From: JBMFOH01 sp049969715 [NCBI: bacterium]
GTDB taxonomy: Bacteria; DUMJ01
DNA: 37,866 bases
Reading direction: 5' to 3'
Assembly (NCBI GenBank): GCA_049969715.1
Contig: JBMFOH010000020.1
Coordinates: forward strand, 1-37,866
The stretch's first letter is position 1. Every line of letters begins with the position of its first letter. This document shows, one piece after another, positions 24,713-33,475 of the stretch. A model generated the notes under the pieces. It saw only the letters and a list, made by a program, of their open reading frames with translations, searched no databases and was not told the DNA's origin. Made by a program: the position numbers and the translations under genes.

Positions 24713-25819
24713 TTAGTTAGCGCTATCCCATTCTTTTTGAGCTTTTTTAATAAACCTAAAGGCGTCGTCTTTACTCATCACTGGGAAAAGAAGATATAAA
24801 CCCCTAGACCCATATCGTCTTACAAGTTTTTCTCCCTTTTCTATCCATTCTTCGCTTCCACCATCTTCAATACTAATCCATAGTGACTTTCCTGATGAGT
24901 TTATCTTATCATATATAGGATACCATTCTTCGCTTCCACCATCCGGTTTACCAGCTCCAGGTGTCCATTGGATGGCATTGATCTTCTTTATCTCAAGGAT
25001 AGCATCAAGATGTTTTATAGCATCAGGACCGTCAAGGTGATAGAGAGAGTAGTCCAGTCTACTACACTGAGTTTGCAGTGATGGAATAAAAAACTCTCGA
25101 AATTGTTTAGGAGACATAACCGCAGAAAAATCACACTGTACCTTTGCAGTTCTTCCAGGACTCCAAATAGAAAATACTGTATAACTGCTGCCTCCATCTT
25201 TTTCCTTTACTATATCATATATTGGGTCATAGTATTTAAAATATAAGTCATCCAATTGGTGTATATATTCTTTAACTACTTCAGGACTGTCAATGAGGTC
25301 ATAAATAAGCTGTTGTGCCCCACGCATCGCAGCAAGAATATCTATACTCTCTATAATATCTGGTATACTGACGAGGACATCATCGTTTACCAATTCTTTA
25401 GCCATACATATTAGTTCAAGATGAAGTTGCCACCAGTGATTATTTTCATTGAACCTTAATGGACCATAACCTGAAAGGTCACCATTAATACAAGGGTTAT
25501 ACCATACTGTATCCCAAGAGAAAACAGGTTCTGAACCTAGATAGGTGGCCATTGAGCCTGGTCCTATATTTATATCTAGATAGGGAAATGCCTCCGCTAA
25601 GAAGAGATGTGTTCGGCAGAAATTATAAAGTTCCTTCACTCTTCTTTTTACATCTAGATGATAAGCCTGAGGGGTGTTTGGAGGTAGGACCGGTTCTAAT
25701 GGTTCTATCGGTTCTTCTAATTTTGCTATGATTCTCATCATAGGTCTATCTAAATTTGAGTGGTTCCACCACCTTTTAAATCGTTCTTTGGTTTCTTCCC
25801 AGTTATTCTTATATTTCAT
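24713..25819 (-). CDS. URO-D-fold protein of unknown substrate in a sugar ABC operon
   Basis: 368 aa from ATG 25819 (AGGTG site upstream; the in-frame GTG at 25828 lies in it). It resembles the uroporphyrinogen decarboxylase/MtaA methyltransferase superfamily by its overall pattern, with [13 protein letters not shown] near residue 260 and I-Q-W-T-P-G-A-G after it. In MtaA-type enzymes the equivalent segment carries the Zn-binding H-x-C-G; here it is H261-L-D263-G. The haem pathway role is unlikely given the context. The gene ends the operon of binding protein and two permeases under a YesMN-type system, so a role in handling an imported sugar or methylated compound is inferred. A 21-bp exact repeat (24845-24865, 24923-24943) codes D-G-G-S-E-E-W twice. 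Confidence 0.8.
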   Translation of the reverse strand: MKYKNNWEETKERFKRWWNHSNLDRPMMRIIAKLEEPIEPLEPVLPPNTPQAYHLDVKRRVKELYNFCRTHLFLAEAFPYLDINIGPGSMATYLGSEPVFSWDTVWYNPCINGDLSGYGPLRFNENNHWWQLHLELICMAKELVNDDVLVSIPDIIESIDILAAMRGAQQLIYDLIDSPEVVKEYIHQLDDLYFKYYDPIYDIVKEKDGGSSYTVFSIWSPGRTAKVQCDFSAVMSPKQFREFFIPSLQTQCSRLDYSLYHLDGPDAIKHLDAILEIKKINAIQWTPGAGKPDGGSEEWYPIYDKINSSGKSLWISIEDGGSEEWIEKGEKLVRRYGSRGLYLLFPVMSKDDAFRFIKKAQKEWDSAN

Positions 25820-25832
25820 TATGGTCACCTCT

Positions 25833-26660
25833 TCATTTTTTTACAGCCCCTGCTATTATTCCAGAGACTATATACCTCTGGCCAAGCAAATATATAATGA
25901 ACACAGGTAGACAGGTTAATACTATATCTGCAAATACTAGATTCCATTCCTGTTCATACTGTCCAAAGAAGTTATATACTGCAAGTGTCATAGGCCATAG
26001 GCTGGCTCTATTTAATACGTATAATGGCGCCATAAAGTCATTCCAGATGCCCATAAAAGTTAAAACTGCTACTGTCACTAAGACTGGCTTTAAAAGGGGG
26101 AATATCACTTTGAAAAATAACTGCCATGAGTTAGCACCATCAATTACTGCTGCTTCATCTAATTCTCTCGGGATAGTTCCTACAAATCCATATACAATAA
26201 ATACCCCAAAAGAAACATTTGTAGCAACATATAGGAGAATTATTCCAAGCCGTGTATTAATAAGATGAAAAATCTGCATTACCTTTATAAGTGCAATAAA
26301 ATTACTAGGTAGCATAATTCCAAGAACAATGAAAAGATATAAAATCAGATTAATCTTAGTCTTATTTCTTGCTAAAACAAATGCTGCCATTGAATTTATA
26401 ATCACAGAAAGTGAGGTAGCTGTAACTGAGTATAAAAGACTATTGAGAAAAGAGGTCCCAAGTTTTCCTCTTTCAGAAGCAACTCTATAATTCTCCCATT
26501 GAAAATGAGATGGTAGAGAAAGGTCCATAAGGTCTGCCTCTGCTTTTGTCTTAAGGGAATTATTCACTATTACTAAAAAGGGTATAATAATAATCAAACT
26601 TAAGCTATAGGCAATAAAGTATTTAATAAATATCTTTAACTCTCTCTTAGTGTTAATCAT
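25833..26660 (-). CDS. Carbohydrate ABC transporter permease, MalG type
   Basis: 275-aa CUT1-type permease. The EAA loop reads D-E-A-A-V-I-D-G-A-N-S, and F-M-G-I-W-N-D-F-M-A-P-L matches the MalG pattern. The start ATG overlaps the previous stop (ATGA), with AGGAGG 11 bases upstream. No ATPase in the operon. Confidence 0.94.
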   Translation of the reverse strand: MINTKRELKIFIKYFIAYSLSLIIIIPFLVIVNNSLKTKAEADLMDLSLPSHFQWENYRVASERGKLGTSFLNSLLYSVTATSLSVIINSMAAFVLARNKTKINLILYLFIVLGIMLPSNFIALIKVMQIFHLINTRLGIILLYVATNVSFGVFIVYGFVGTIPRELDEAAVIDGANSWQLFFKVIFPLLKPVLVTVAVLTFMGIWNDFMAPLYVLNRASLWPMTLAVYNFFGQYEQEWNLVFADIVLTCLPVFIIYLLGQRYIVSGIIAGAVKK

Positions 26661-27532
26661 AGTTCAACTTCCCTCCTATTCATCGCCCCGACAGTAAAGA
26701 TACTTATAATCCCCATAAATACAAAGAGAATTGTAGAAAGAGCAGTTCCAACTCCGTATGTTCCAAGGGCAAATTCTCTAAAGATAGCAGTATTAATAAC
26801 CTCGGTCATTCGCCCAGGGCCACCATTAGTCAATACAAATATGATATCGAAGACCCTTAACCCATAGGTAATTCCGAAGATTAGATTTATAGTGATTGCA
26901 GGCTTAATCATAGGAAGTGTGATATGTATTAATTTTTGAAAGAAACCTGCCCCGTCAATCTCTGCTGCTTCATAGTAATATTTAGGGATAGATTGTAATC
27001 CAGCGATAAAGATAGTCATAACATAACCTATTCCCCTCCAGGCATCTACTGCATAGATGGAAGGCCATACCCATTTGGGGTCTATAAGCCATCCTTTAGC
27101 CATAAATCCTAGTCCTATCATCTCTAATATCTTATTTACAAATCCGGTGGTAGGATGAAGCATTGACCTAAAGATTAGTCCAATAACAAGATAGGATAAT
27201 ATTGCAGGAAAGAAGAGTATAGCTCTATAGATATTTTCTCCCTTGAGATTTTCAGTCAATAGTAATGCTAAAAATAATGCTGGTATAATCTTTACTATAT
27301 TTGATATGACAGTAAATTTAAGAGTATTGTATATATAATTTGAATAAGTACCCTCAGAACTGAATATAGTCTTATAATTTTCAATGCCAATAAAGTTTAT
27401 CTTATCAGTATACCGATTCCAATCGGTAAAAGAGTAATATATGCCCATAAAACTGGGGACAACAAATAGTATTATGTATAGAATTAACGGTATTAAGATA
27501 AAATACTGGGGATATATCTTATTCTGATTCAC
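26657..27532 (-). CDS. Carbohydrate ABC transporter permease, MalF type
   Basis: 291-aa permease starting at GTG 27532, 9 bases after TAGGAGG. The N-terminus has the G-I-Y-Y-S-F-T-D-W-N pattern, the loop is E-A-A-E-I-D-G-A-G, and V-L-T-N-G-G-P-G-R-M is near the end. It follows the binding-protein gene across a strong stem-loop. Partner of the MalG-type permease at 25833. Confidence 0.94.
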   Translation of the reverse strand: MNQNKIYPQYFILIPLILYIILFVVPSFMGIYYSFTDWNRYTDKINFIGIENYKTIFSSEGTYSNYIYNTLKFTVISNIVKIIPALFLALLLTENLKGENIYRAILFFPAILSYLVIGLIFRSMLHPTTGFVNKILEMIGLGFMAKGWLIDPKWVWPSIYAVDAWRGIGYVMTIFIAGLQSIPKYYYEAAEIDGAGFFQKLIHITLPMIKPAITINLIFGITYGLRVFDIIFVLTNGGPGRMTEVINTAIFREFALGTYGVGTALSTILFVFMGIISIFTVGAMNRREVEL

Positions 27533-27555
27533 TGGTTTAGACCTCCTAGAGAAGT

Positions 27556-27589
27556 TTTAGCCCACTGCATCTTATGGCAGTGGGCTAAA
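27556..27589 (-). promoter_or_regulatory. Intra-operon stem-loop after the sugar binding-protein gene
   Basis: A 13-bp perfect stem (27556-27568 with 27577-27589, 8-base loop) lies between binding-protein stop and permease start. No T run follows on the minus strand. Like the hairpin at 2157-2194, it probably tunes the ratio of binding protein to permease. Confidence 0.8.
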
Positions 27590-27603
27590 GTAAATTAGTT
27601 ATT

Positions 27604-28908
27604 CTATTTCCACGCCGGATCAGACTGAGCTTTAGCCATCTTCTCTCTTCTTTCATCTATATTCTTTAATATCTGCTCAGGAGTGATGGCACCAATATAC
27701 AGTGCCTCAATGTCCTTTCCTACTTCCATCCATTGCTCATTAAAATATTTTACTCCACTTTGAAGGATAAGCTTATATTTGCTATGAGGGATCTTTCTCA
27801 TCAGTTCTTTTTCCATAGGAAGCCATCTCTGTTTTATATCTACCGTGACATCAATATTTGTCCACTCAGGAGTATTGTCAAGCTTATATTGAAGATTATC
27901 CTTTCTGGTAAGGAACTCAAAGTACTGTTTAACTTCATTGATATGTTTCCCCATTTTATATGCAAATCGAGCTGGACCGTTAGGATTAAAAGGATATGTC
28001 TGGTTATCAGCGTATGGTATCAGAAATAGACCGAATTCATCCTTACACTCTGGATGAGCCTGTCTGATCTGCGTTTCTAACCCAGGATTTCCAAGGGTCA
28101 TTGCAACCTTCCTTGTCCCAAGTAGTTCAACAGCCTTGGTTCCATCGTTAGCTAGGAAATCCTTCCCATAAAAACCAAGGTCAGCCGTTTCTTTCATCTG
28201 CTTCAGGACTAAAGCCATTGTAGATATATCTACAAATTTTATCTGGTTATTATTAAGTTTATCATATAAGCCAGGATATAATTCTTGATATCGTCCACCA
28301 ATCTGTGCAAAGGGTAAGACCTGATGCCAACCTTGTGAAGTAAACTCATAAATAGGAGTGATACCAGCATTCAAGATGGTAGTACATATCTTCTTAAAAT
28401 CCTTGTAAGTGGTCGGTGGTTTTAGAAATCCTAATTTTCTAAAGAGGGTCTTATTGTAAAAGAACGTAAACTCTGGAGAGTTAGGCCACAACGTCAAACC
28501 ATAGACCTTACCCTTATAAGAAACTGACGGTATCCTCTGAGGGTTCATAACCTTAACCCATTTTTCATTTGTAAAATCCACACAATTTTTCTCAGGATCG
28601 AGTTCAGTTTTGATAGCAAATGGATTTGTCTGACTCCAGAATATATCAGGAGCTTCTCCAGCATTTAACTTAGCCTTCAATAGATCATGATACTGAGCTG
28701 CCGGCACAATCTGTCTATCAATTTTTATACCGGTTTCCTCTGTAAATTTTTTGGCTAATGCCTCATCTGCATCATTAGTCCAACCCTGAGATATTATTTC
28801 AGTAAGCACCACATCCTTCTTGGTTTGAGCAATAGCTACACCTAAACCTATCTCAAACACTGAGATCAACATAGAGATTATCAATATAACACTAAACAAT
28901 CTTCTCAC
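27604..28908 (-). CDS. Carbohydrate ABC transporter solute-binding protein, family 1
   Basis: 434 aa from GTG 28908, with AAGGAGG 10-11 bases upstream. The signal peptide ends V-A-I-A-Q near residue 28, with no lipobox. The mature part has the SBP_bac_1 pattern: K-F-T-E-E-T-G-I-K-I-D, L-K-A-K-L-N-A-G-E-A-P-D-I-F and F-F-Y-N-K-T-L-F. First gene of the transporter set, 100 bp after the response-regulator stop. The -10 box (28948-28953) has a poor -35, which suits activation by the adjacent AraC-type regulator. Ligand unknown. Confidence 0.93.
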   Translation of the reverse strand: MRRLFSVILIISMLISVFEIGLGVAIAQTKKDVVLTEIISQGWTNDADEALAKKFTEETGIKIDRQIVPAAQYHDLLKAKLNAGEAPDIFWSQTNPFAIKTELDPEKNCVDFTNEKWVKVMNPQRIPSVSYKGKVYGLTLWPNSPEFTFFYNKTLFRKLGFLKPPTTYKDFKKICTTILNAGITPIYEFTSQGWHQVLPFAQIGGRYQELYPGLYDKLNNNQIKFVDISTMALVLKQMKETADLGFYGKDFLANDGTKAVELLGTRKVAMTLGNPGLETQIRQAHPECKDEFGLFLIPYADNQTYPFNPNGPARFAYKMGKHINEVKQYFEFLTRKDNLQYKLDNTPEWTNIDVTVDIKQRWLPMEKELMRKIPHSKYKLILQSGVKYFNEQWMEVGKDIEALYIGAITPEQILKNIDERREKMAKAQSDPAWK

Positions 28909-28947
28909 TACTTAAGCACCTCCTTGATTTTATATTTCTTTTAAAGA

Positions 28948-28953
28948 ATTATA
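28948..28953 (-). promoter_or_regulatory. -10 box of the binding-protein gene, weak -35
   Basis: TATAAT on the minus strand about 40 bases before GTG 28908. The hexamer 17 bp upstream reads ATACTT, far from consensus, so an activator is likely needed. Confidence 0.5.
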
Positions 28954-29008
28954 GAACTATTTATATCAAGAAGTATATGGATAGTCCTGACTATATTTTG
29001 GACTTTTT

Positions 29009-29773
29009 TTACAAAATTTCTTCCCTGTATTCAATAGGAGTTTTGCCAGTAATCCTTTTGAATAATCTACTAAAATAGCTCTGGTCAGGATAGCCGATAG
29101 CTTCACTAATCTGCTTTATGGAAAGTTCTTTATAATTCTTAAGAAGATACTTTGCCCTATTGATTCTCAGGTCTATTAGATATCTTGAAGGATTTATCCC
29201 TATATACTGGGTAAAGACCCTACTGAGATAACTACTACTATAATGGAAACTTTCAGCAATAAAGTTAAAGTTGATCTCCTCTGTATAATGTTCCTTAATA
29301 TATTCTCTTATAATATAAACGATATCCTTAGGATTTTGTAGGTCCTCACTAGCTGAAAACTTCTCTCTAATTATCTTTCTTTCTGTATCGATTGAAATTT
29401 TTAGTCCATTCAGAGTCTTTATCAATTCTTCCATTTCAATTGGTTTGAGAAGGTAATTTTTTACATTGTAGAGAATGGCTTTCTGAGCATACTCAAACTC
29501 AGCATATCCGCTAATTATTACGGTCTTTATGTATGGGTAATTAAAATATAGATTCTCTAATAATTCAAGGCCATCCATTATAGGCATCTTTATATCGGTA
29601 AACACTACATCAGGGCCAAGCTCATCAACTAATGATAATGCCTGCTTTCCATTTTGGGCCTTTCCTATTACTTTGAACCCCATATTAGCTTGATGAATCT
29701 TCTTAATAATATTGTTTAAAATCCTTTCTTCATCCTCAACCACAATAACTTTATAAGTGTCCTCCACAGACAT
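29009..29773 (-). CDS. Response regulator, receiver plus AraC-type HTH (YesN-like)
   Basis: 254-aa cytoplasmic activator. The receiver domain covers residues about 8-125, with acidic pocket E13-D14-E15, phosphoacceptor D60 in F-T-D-I-K-M-P and K110 in L-L-K-P. The two-helix-turn-helix AraC domain covers about 150-250, with S-S-Y-L-S-R-V-F and Q-S-Y-F-S-R-L-F-K-R-I-T-G-K-T-P. The ATG has an AGGAGA site. It follows the kinase gene by 25 bp, forming a two-component system expected to switch on the transporter genes just downstream. Confidence 0.95.
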   Translation of the reverse strand: MSVEDTYKVIVVEDEERILNNIIKKIHQANMGFKVIGKAQNGKQALSLVDELGPDVVFTDIKMPIMDGLELLENLYFNYPYIKTVIISGYAEFEYAQKAILYNVKNYLLKPIEMEELIKTLNGLKISIDTERKIIREKFSASEDLQNPKDIVYIIREYIKEHYTEEINFNFIAESFHYSSSYLSRVFTQYIGINPSRYLIDLRINRAKYLLKNYKELSIKQISEAIGYPDQSYFSRLFKRITGKTPIEYREEIL

Positions 29774-29798
29774 TTCTCCTAGTATTAATCTATTAGTA

Positions 29799-31637
29799 TT
29801 AATCTATAGTAATACTACCACCTATTGATACTGTAGCTCCACCATTCTTGTTATTTTCTATCTTGAAGATAGCTTTCTCATGATAACTCAGGTATAAACG
29901 GGCAAAAACGTTCAAAAGCCCCATACTTTTGGTATCTGGTAAGATGTCTATATGCCTTATCATCTCTATCTCCCTCTTTAAGAATTCAATCTTCTCTTCA
30001 CTAAACCCAGGACCATTATCTCTAACCGTAATCTGCCAGGCTTCATCAATAATATTTCCATTAACCTCTATAAACCATGGAGGTTCAATATTAGTTCCGT
30101 ATCTTACCGCATTTTCTATCAATGGTTGGATTAACAGTTTAGGGATCTTCACTTCCTTTATCTTACCATCAATATTTATGGAATATCTGAGGTTTTTACC
30201 ATATCGTAATTTAATTACTTCTAGATATCGTTTGATATAATCTATCTCTGTTTCTATCTTAACTAAGGATGTAGAATCTGAAGAGATATAATAAAGCATA
30301 GAAGAGATGTTTCTGCACATAGTAATAATTGGCTCAGTAGTACCTTCTTCTGCCATAATGCTGATATTAGTTAGAGAATTACGTAAAAAGTGGGGATTTA
30401 TCTGAGACTGAAGGGCTAACATCTTAGCTTCTATCTCTCTCTGTTTAGCTATAACAAGGTCGTCTACTGCTTTTTTTAATTCCCTACTCATCCTGTAAAA
30501 TGACTGATTTAGTTCCTCTAATTCATTGATGTTGCTATTCAATCCTTGTAGACTTTCTTCTCCAAGTGTTTCTAAATTAGTTTTCTTTATTATATAATGC
30601 ATTCTCTTTATTGGCTCTGTAAATCTTTTAGCTATTAAAAAGGAAAAAACTAAAGAAAGTCCTAAGAGAGCAATAGTTATAAGTAGAATAAGTCTAGTAA
30701 ACTGTGATACTGGCAACATAATCCTCGTGGCAGGTTGAGCAATAATAACAGACCATCCTGTATATCTAGAGTGAGTATAGGCAACAATCTCTTTTTCTTT
30801 TTTTCTTGGATTTTCTATAGAGAGAAAACCTGAATAATCTGTGCCTGGGGTCCATTTTATATTTTGAAAATAGAATCTATACATTTTTGGATTTGATATG
30901 ACTGGATAAACTAAATATCCTTCATCATTAAATACATAAATTCTTATATCCTCTGAGTCAGGCTTAATGATATCCTCTATGCCTGAAAAGATTAGATTGT
31001 AATCTTGAGCCACTTCAACGATTCCCATCCTCTCCCTAAAGTTATTAAAATAAACCCTATAGAGAGAAACGAAATACTTATTCTTATAAGCATCTCCAAC
31101 AAAGAATGCACTATTATATGGTACTGAAATATACTTCTTTCCATCTAACTCTAAAACCCTTTTAAACCAAGAAAGATTAATTAATCTAACTGTTATACTG
31201 CTATTTAAAAAGCCTGCTCCTACCATCTTGCCATCAAAGCTATATAGATTAATCTGTTGGACTGGGAGTGAAGGACCACTTATAGCTATAAGGATATCCA
31301 TAAGGGTCTTAGACTCCATATATTTTAAAGTAGGGTCATACAATTCAGTAAGATACCTCTCAAAATGGTCCCTAACCAGATTTGAATAGACTATATTAAG
31401 AGATACAGTATCTATCTTTCGTATCTCTAGGTCTAGTTGTTTTGAGATGGAATTTGAAAGTCTTTGGATAGCATCTACTGCCCTTTGTGTTAGGATATGA
31501 GAGGTATAAAAATAGAAGAAGACCATAAATGATATTATAACTAATACAATTAGGGTAGAGTAAGAAGCAAAAAGTATATTCTGTATAGTATTCTTTTTGA
31601 ACCTGTCTAGTTTCCCTTTTAATCTTTCTATTATCAA
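29799..31637 (-). CDS. Sensor histidine kinase, YesM type
   Basis: 612-aa membrane kinase starting at TTG 31637 with GGAGG 8 bases upstream. TM1 is about residues 27-46, followed by a large extracytoplasmic sensor domain (about 50-310, Cache-like), TM2 about 315-336 and a HAMP-like linker. The His_kinase domain has Q-I-N-P-H416-F-L-R-N-S (usual family form I-N-P-H-F-L-Y-N-T). The ATPase domain has N509 in P-L-I-E-N-A-V, D-N-G-P-G-F at 540-545 and S-M-G-L-L-N-V at 571. It likely senses an extracellular sugar and phosphorylates the YesN-like regulator at 29009. Confidence 0.94.
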   Translation of the reverse strand: MIIERLKGKLDRFKKNTIQNILFASYSTLIVLVIISFMVFFYFYTSHILTQRAVDAIQRLSNSISKQLDLEIRKIDTVSLNIVYSNLVRDHFERYLTELYDPTLKYMESKTLMDILIAISGPSLPVQQINLYSFDGKMVGAGFLNSSITVRLINLSWFKRVLELDGKKYISVPYNSAFFVGDAYKNKYFVSLYRVYFNNFRERMGIVEVAQDYNLIFSGIEDIIKPDSEDIRIYVFNDEGYLVYPVISNPKMYRFYFQNIKWTPGTDYSGFLSIENPRKKEKEIVAYTHSRYTGWSVIIAQPATRIMLPVSQFTRLILLITIALLGLSLVFSFLIAKRFTEPIKRMHYIIKKTNLETLGEESLQGLNSNINELEELNQSFYRMSRELKKAVDDLVIAKQREIEAKMLALQSQINPHFLRNSLTNISIMAEEGTTEPIITMCRNISSMLYYISSDSTSLVKIETEIDYIKRYLEVIKLRYGKNLRYSINIDGKIKEVKIPKLLIQPLIENAVRYGTNIEPPWFIEVNGNIIDEAWQITVRDNGPGFSEEKIEFLKREIEMIRHIDILPDTKSMGLLNVFARLYLSYHEKAIFKIENNKNGGATVSIGGSITID

Positions 31638-31729
31638 GATTCAATCCTCCATCTTTTCATTACCTCTTTATTAAATTATAGTCAAATTATGGTAAAATTA
31701 AAGTAAATTTAACTAAGAGGAGGATATTT
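31638..31729. promoter_or_regulatory. Divergent promoter region
   Basis: This 92-bp gap serves the kinase (minus, TATAAT at 31675-31680) and the oxidoreductase (plus, TAAAAT at 31693-31698, AGAGGAGG ribosome site after it). Both -35 regions are poor. The region is very AT-rich, and I see no dyad of the TGAAC type. Confidence 0.5.
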
Positions 31730-32737
31730 ATGATTCGTGTAGGAATTATTGGAATGGGAATCAGAGGGAGGCTCTATGGGAGAACAGTATTGCAAAATCC
31801 GGATGCAGAGCTGGTAGGATTTGCAGAGATAAATCCAAAAACTCTTAAGGAAGCAGAAGAATTTTTTGGAATAAAAGGAGTATCTGATTATAAGGAACTA
31901 TTAGATAAAGAACTAGATGCAGTGATAGTAGCTACACCTGATTTTGCACACACACAGCCGGCATTAGAAGCTATAAAGAGAGGATATCATATAATGATAG
32001 AAAAACCTATTGCAATGAGTGTAAAAGAGGCTGAAGCTATTGTAGAAGAAGCGGCAAAAAAGGGAATAAAGGGACAGGTAGCTTTTGAGAATAGATGGAA
32101 TTCTCCATTTATAATGGCTAAAGAGTCTATAAAGAGTGGAGAATTTGGAGATATATATGCAATGAGAGTAACATTAAATGATACTATATATGTGCCTACC
32201 AGGATGTTAAGTTGGGCAGAGAAGTCTTCTCCTGGATGGTTTCTTATGAGCCACTGTATAGATATGGCACTTTGGCTTGTAGGTAAGAAGGTAAAAAGTA
32301 CTAATGCTATTGGAATCAAAAGGGTTTTAAAGGAGAAAGGGATTGATACCTATGATGCAATAGATGCAAGTGTAAGGTTTGAAGATGGCAGTATTGCTCA
32401 TTTCTTTTCTTCTTGGATACTCCCTGAGAGTATGCCCTATATTGCTCAGTTTAAATTTGAACTCTATGGAGAGAAGGGATACTCTAATATAGACTTTTCC
32501 AATTCCGTTATTACAAATGCAAGTGAGAAGTACTATTTTGCAGGACTTCCTAGTCTTTGGGCGGATATTCATAATCGTATTACTGGGGCACCTGTATGGA
32601 TGTTGGATTCATTTATAGATTCTATAAAGAATAATAAGCCTGTCATAGCCTCTTTAGAGGAAGGATTAGAGGTGACAAAGATACTCTCTAGTATACACAG
32701 ATCTATAGATGAAGGGAAAGAAATAGAAATAAGATAG
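31730..32737 (+). CDS. Gfo/Idh/MocA family oxidoreductase
   Basis: 335 aa with Rossmann loop G-M-G-I-R-G-R-L-Y near residue 9 and the I-E-K-P-I-A-M-S motif. A-F-E-N-R-W-N-S and S-H-C-I-D-M-A-L-W lie in the substrate domain. It is only distantly like the pair at 5700 and 8932. It forms a two-gene operon with the cyclase-family gene 15 bp downstream, divergent from the YesMN-controlled transporter. A role in catabolising the imported sugar is inferred; the substrate is unknown. Confidence 0.92.
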   Translation: MIRVGIIGMGIRGRLYGRTVLQNPDAELVGFAEINPKTLKEAEEFFGIKGVSDYKELLDKELDAVIVATPDFAHTQPALEAIKRGYHIMIEKPIAMSVKEAEAIVEEAAKKGIKGQVAFENRWNSPFIMAKESIKSGEFGDIYAMRVTLNDTIYVPTRMLSWAEKSSPGWFLMSHCIDMALWLVGKKVKSTNAIGIKRVLKEKGIDTYDAIDASVRFEDGSIAHFFSSWILPESMPYIAQFKFELYGEKGYSNIDFSNSVITNASEKYYFAGLPSLWADIHNRITGAPVWMLDSFIDSIKNNKPVIASLEEGLEVTKILSSIHRSIDEGKEIEIR

Positions 32738-32752
32738 AAAAGGAGACATCTT

Positions 32753-33388
32753 ATGGGGTGGATAGATATAACAGGAACTATCAGAGAAGGGATGTGGCAT
32801 TATAAAGACCTACCTGAGGTTAAGATAAGAAAGGTAACAAGCATAGAGAATGAAGGATATGATGAGTATGAATTCTTACTAACATCTCTTACATCTACTT
32901 ATCTTGAGACAGAGGCACATCTAATCCATATGAGAAGGAGTATAGATGAGCTATTACCTGAAGACTTTATAAAAGATGCAGTTATAATAAAACTTAGACC
33001 TAAATTTCCTTTAGAGCATATAGAGAAAGAAGAGCTCATACCTTATGAAAATAAGGTTAAGGCCGGCGATGCATTGATAATTTCTACAGGTTGGGAGGAT
33101 TACTGGAATAACGATATCTTTATTAGGCAGAGCCCTCATTTTACAATGGAAGCAATGGAATGGATTGTAGAAAGAAGAGTATCTATCTTGGGTGGAGATA
33201 TACCATGCTTTGATCACCCTGGTAAAGAGTTAGGGGTGAATAAATTACTCTTTGATTCAGGGGCTTTAATACTAGCTCCACTTGTGAATCTAAAGGGAAT
33301 ACAGGTAGAGAGGGCAAGACTCTACGCCTTTCCATTAAAGATAAAAGGAGTATGTGCAACCCCCTGTAGGGCTATATTAGAGGTATAA
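32753..33388 (+). CDS. Cyclase-family (KynB-like) hydrolase with altered metal motif
   Basis: 211 aa, length typical of the PF04199 cyclase/formamidase family. It has the family pattern of T-G-W-E-D-Y-W, G-G-D-I-P-C-F-D-H-P and A-F-P-L-K-I-K-G-V with C-R-A-I-L-E-V at the end. The metal-binding H-x-G-T-H-x-D-x-P-x-H reads L-T-S-T-Y-L-E-T-E-A-H, so two His are lost and Asp is Glu. The later His before L-L is Asn (G-V-N-K-L-L). Either a divergent metal site or a lost activity. AAGGAGA lies 7 bases before the ATG. Confidence 0.82.
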   Translation: MGWIDITGTIREGMWHYKDLPEVKIRKVTSIENEGYDEYEFLLTSLTSTYLETEAHLIHMRRSIDELLPEDFIKDAVIIKLRPKFPLEHIEKEELIPYENKVKAGDALIISTGWEDYWNNDIFIRQSPHFTMEAMEWIVERRVSILGGDIPCFDHPGKELGVNKLLFDSGALILAPLVNLKGIQVERARLYAFPLKIKGVCATPCRAILEV

Positions 33389-33439
33389 AGAGAAAGAGCT
33401 GGAATCAGGGGATTTAAGTAGAAGCCTTTTGATAATTTA

Positions 33440-33448
33440 TGATATAAT
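33440..33448 (+). promoter_or_regulatory. Extended -10 promoter-like site cut off from its gene
   Basis: TGATATAAT 17 bp before the left end of the IS remnant, with no gene directly after it. It may once have driven the glycosidase now found beyond the IS. Confidence 0.4.
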
Positions 33449-33475
33449 ATTTTAGTAAGATTTTCTGATCTGTAA

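Noticed and set aside
24713-25819. Haem-pathway uroporphyrinogen decarboxylase (hemE)
   Set aside because: The N-terminal substrate-binding Arg motif of HemE is not seen and the gene lies in a sugar transporter operon.
28983-29004. AGTCC-N12-GGACT inverted repeat followed by T7 on the plus strand
   Set aside because: Looks like a terminator, but no plus-strand gene reads into it; the stem is only 5 bp and it could equally be chance or part of a regulator site.
32315-32580. Antisense open frames inside the real genes, for example within nrdJ, metX and the oxidoreductases
   Set aside because: They lack ribosome sites and recognisable domains and lie fully inside well-supported genes.
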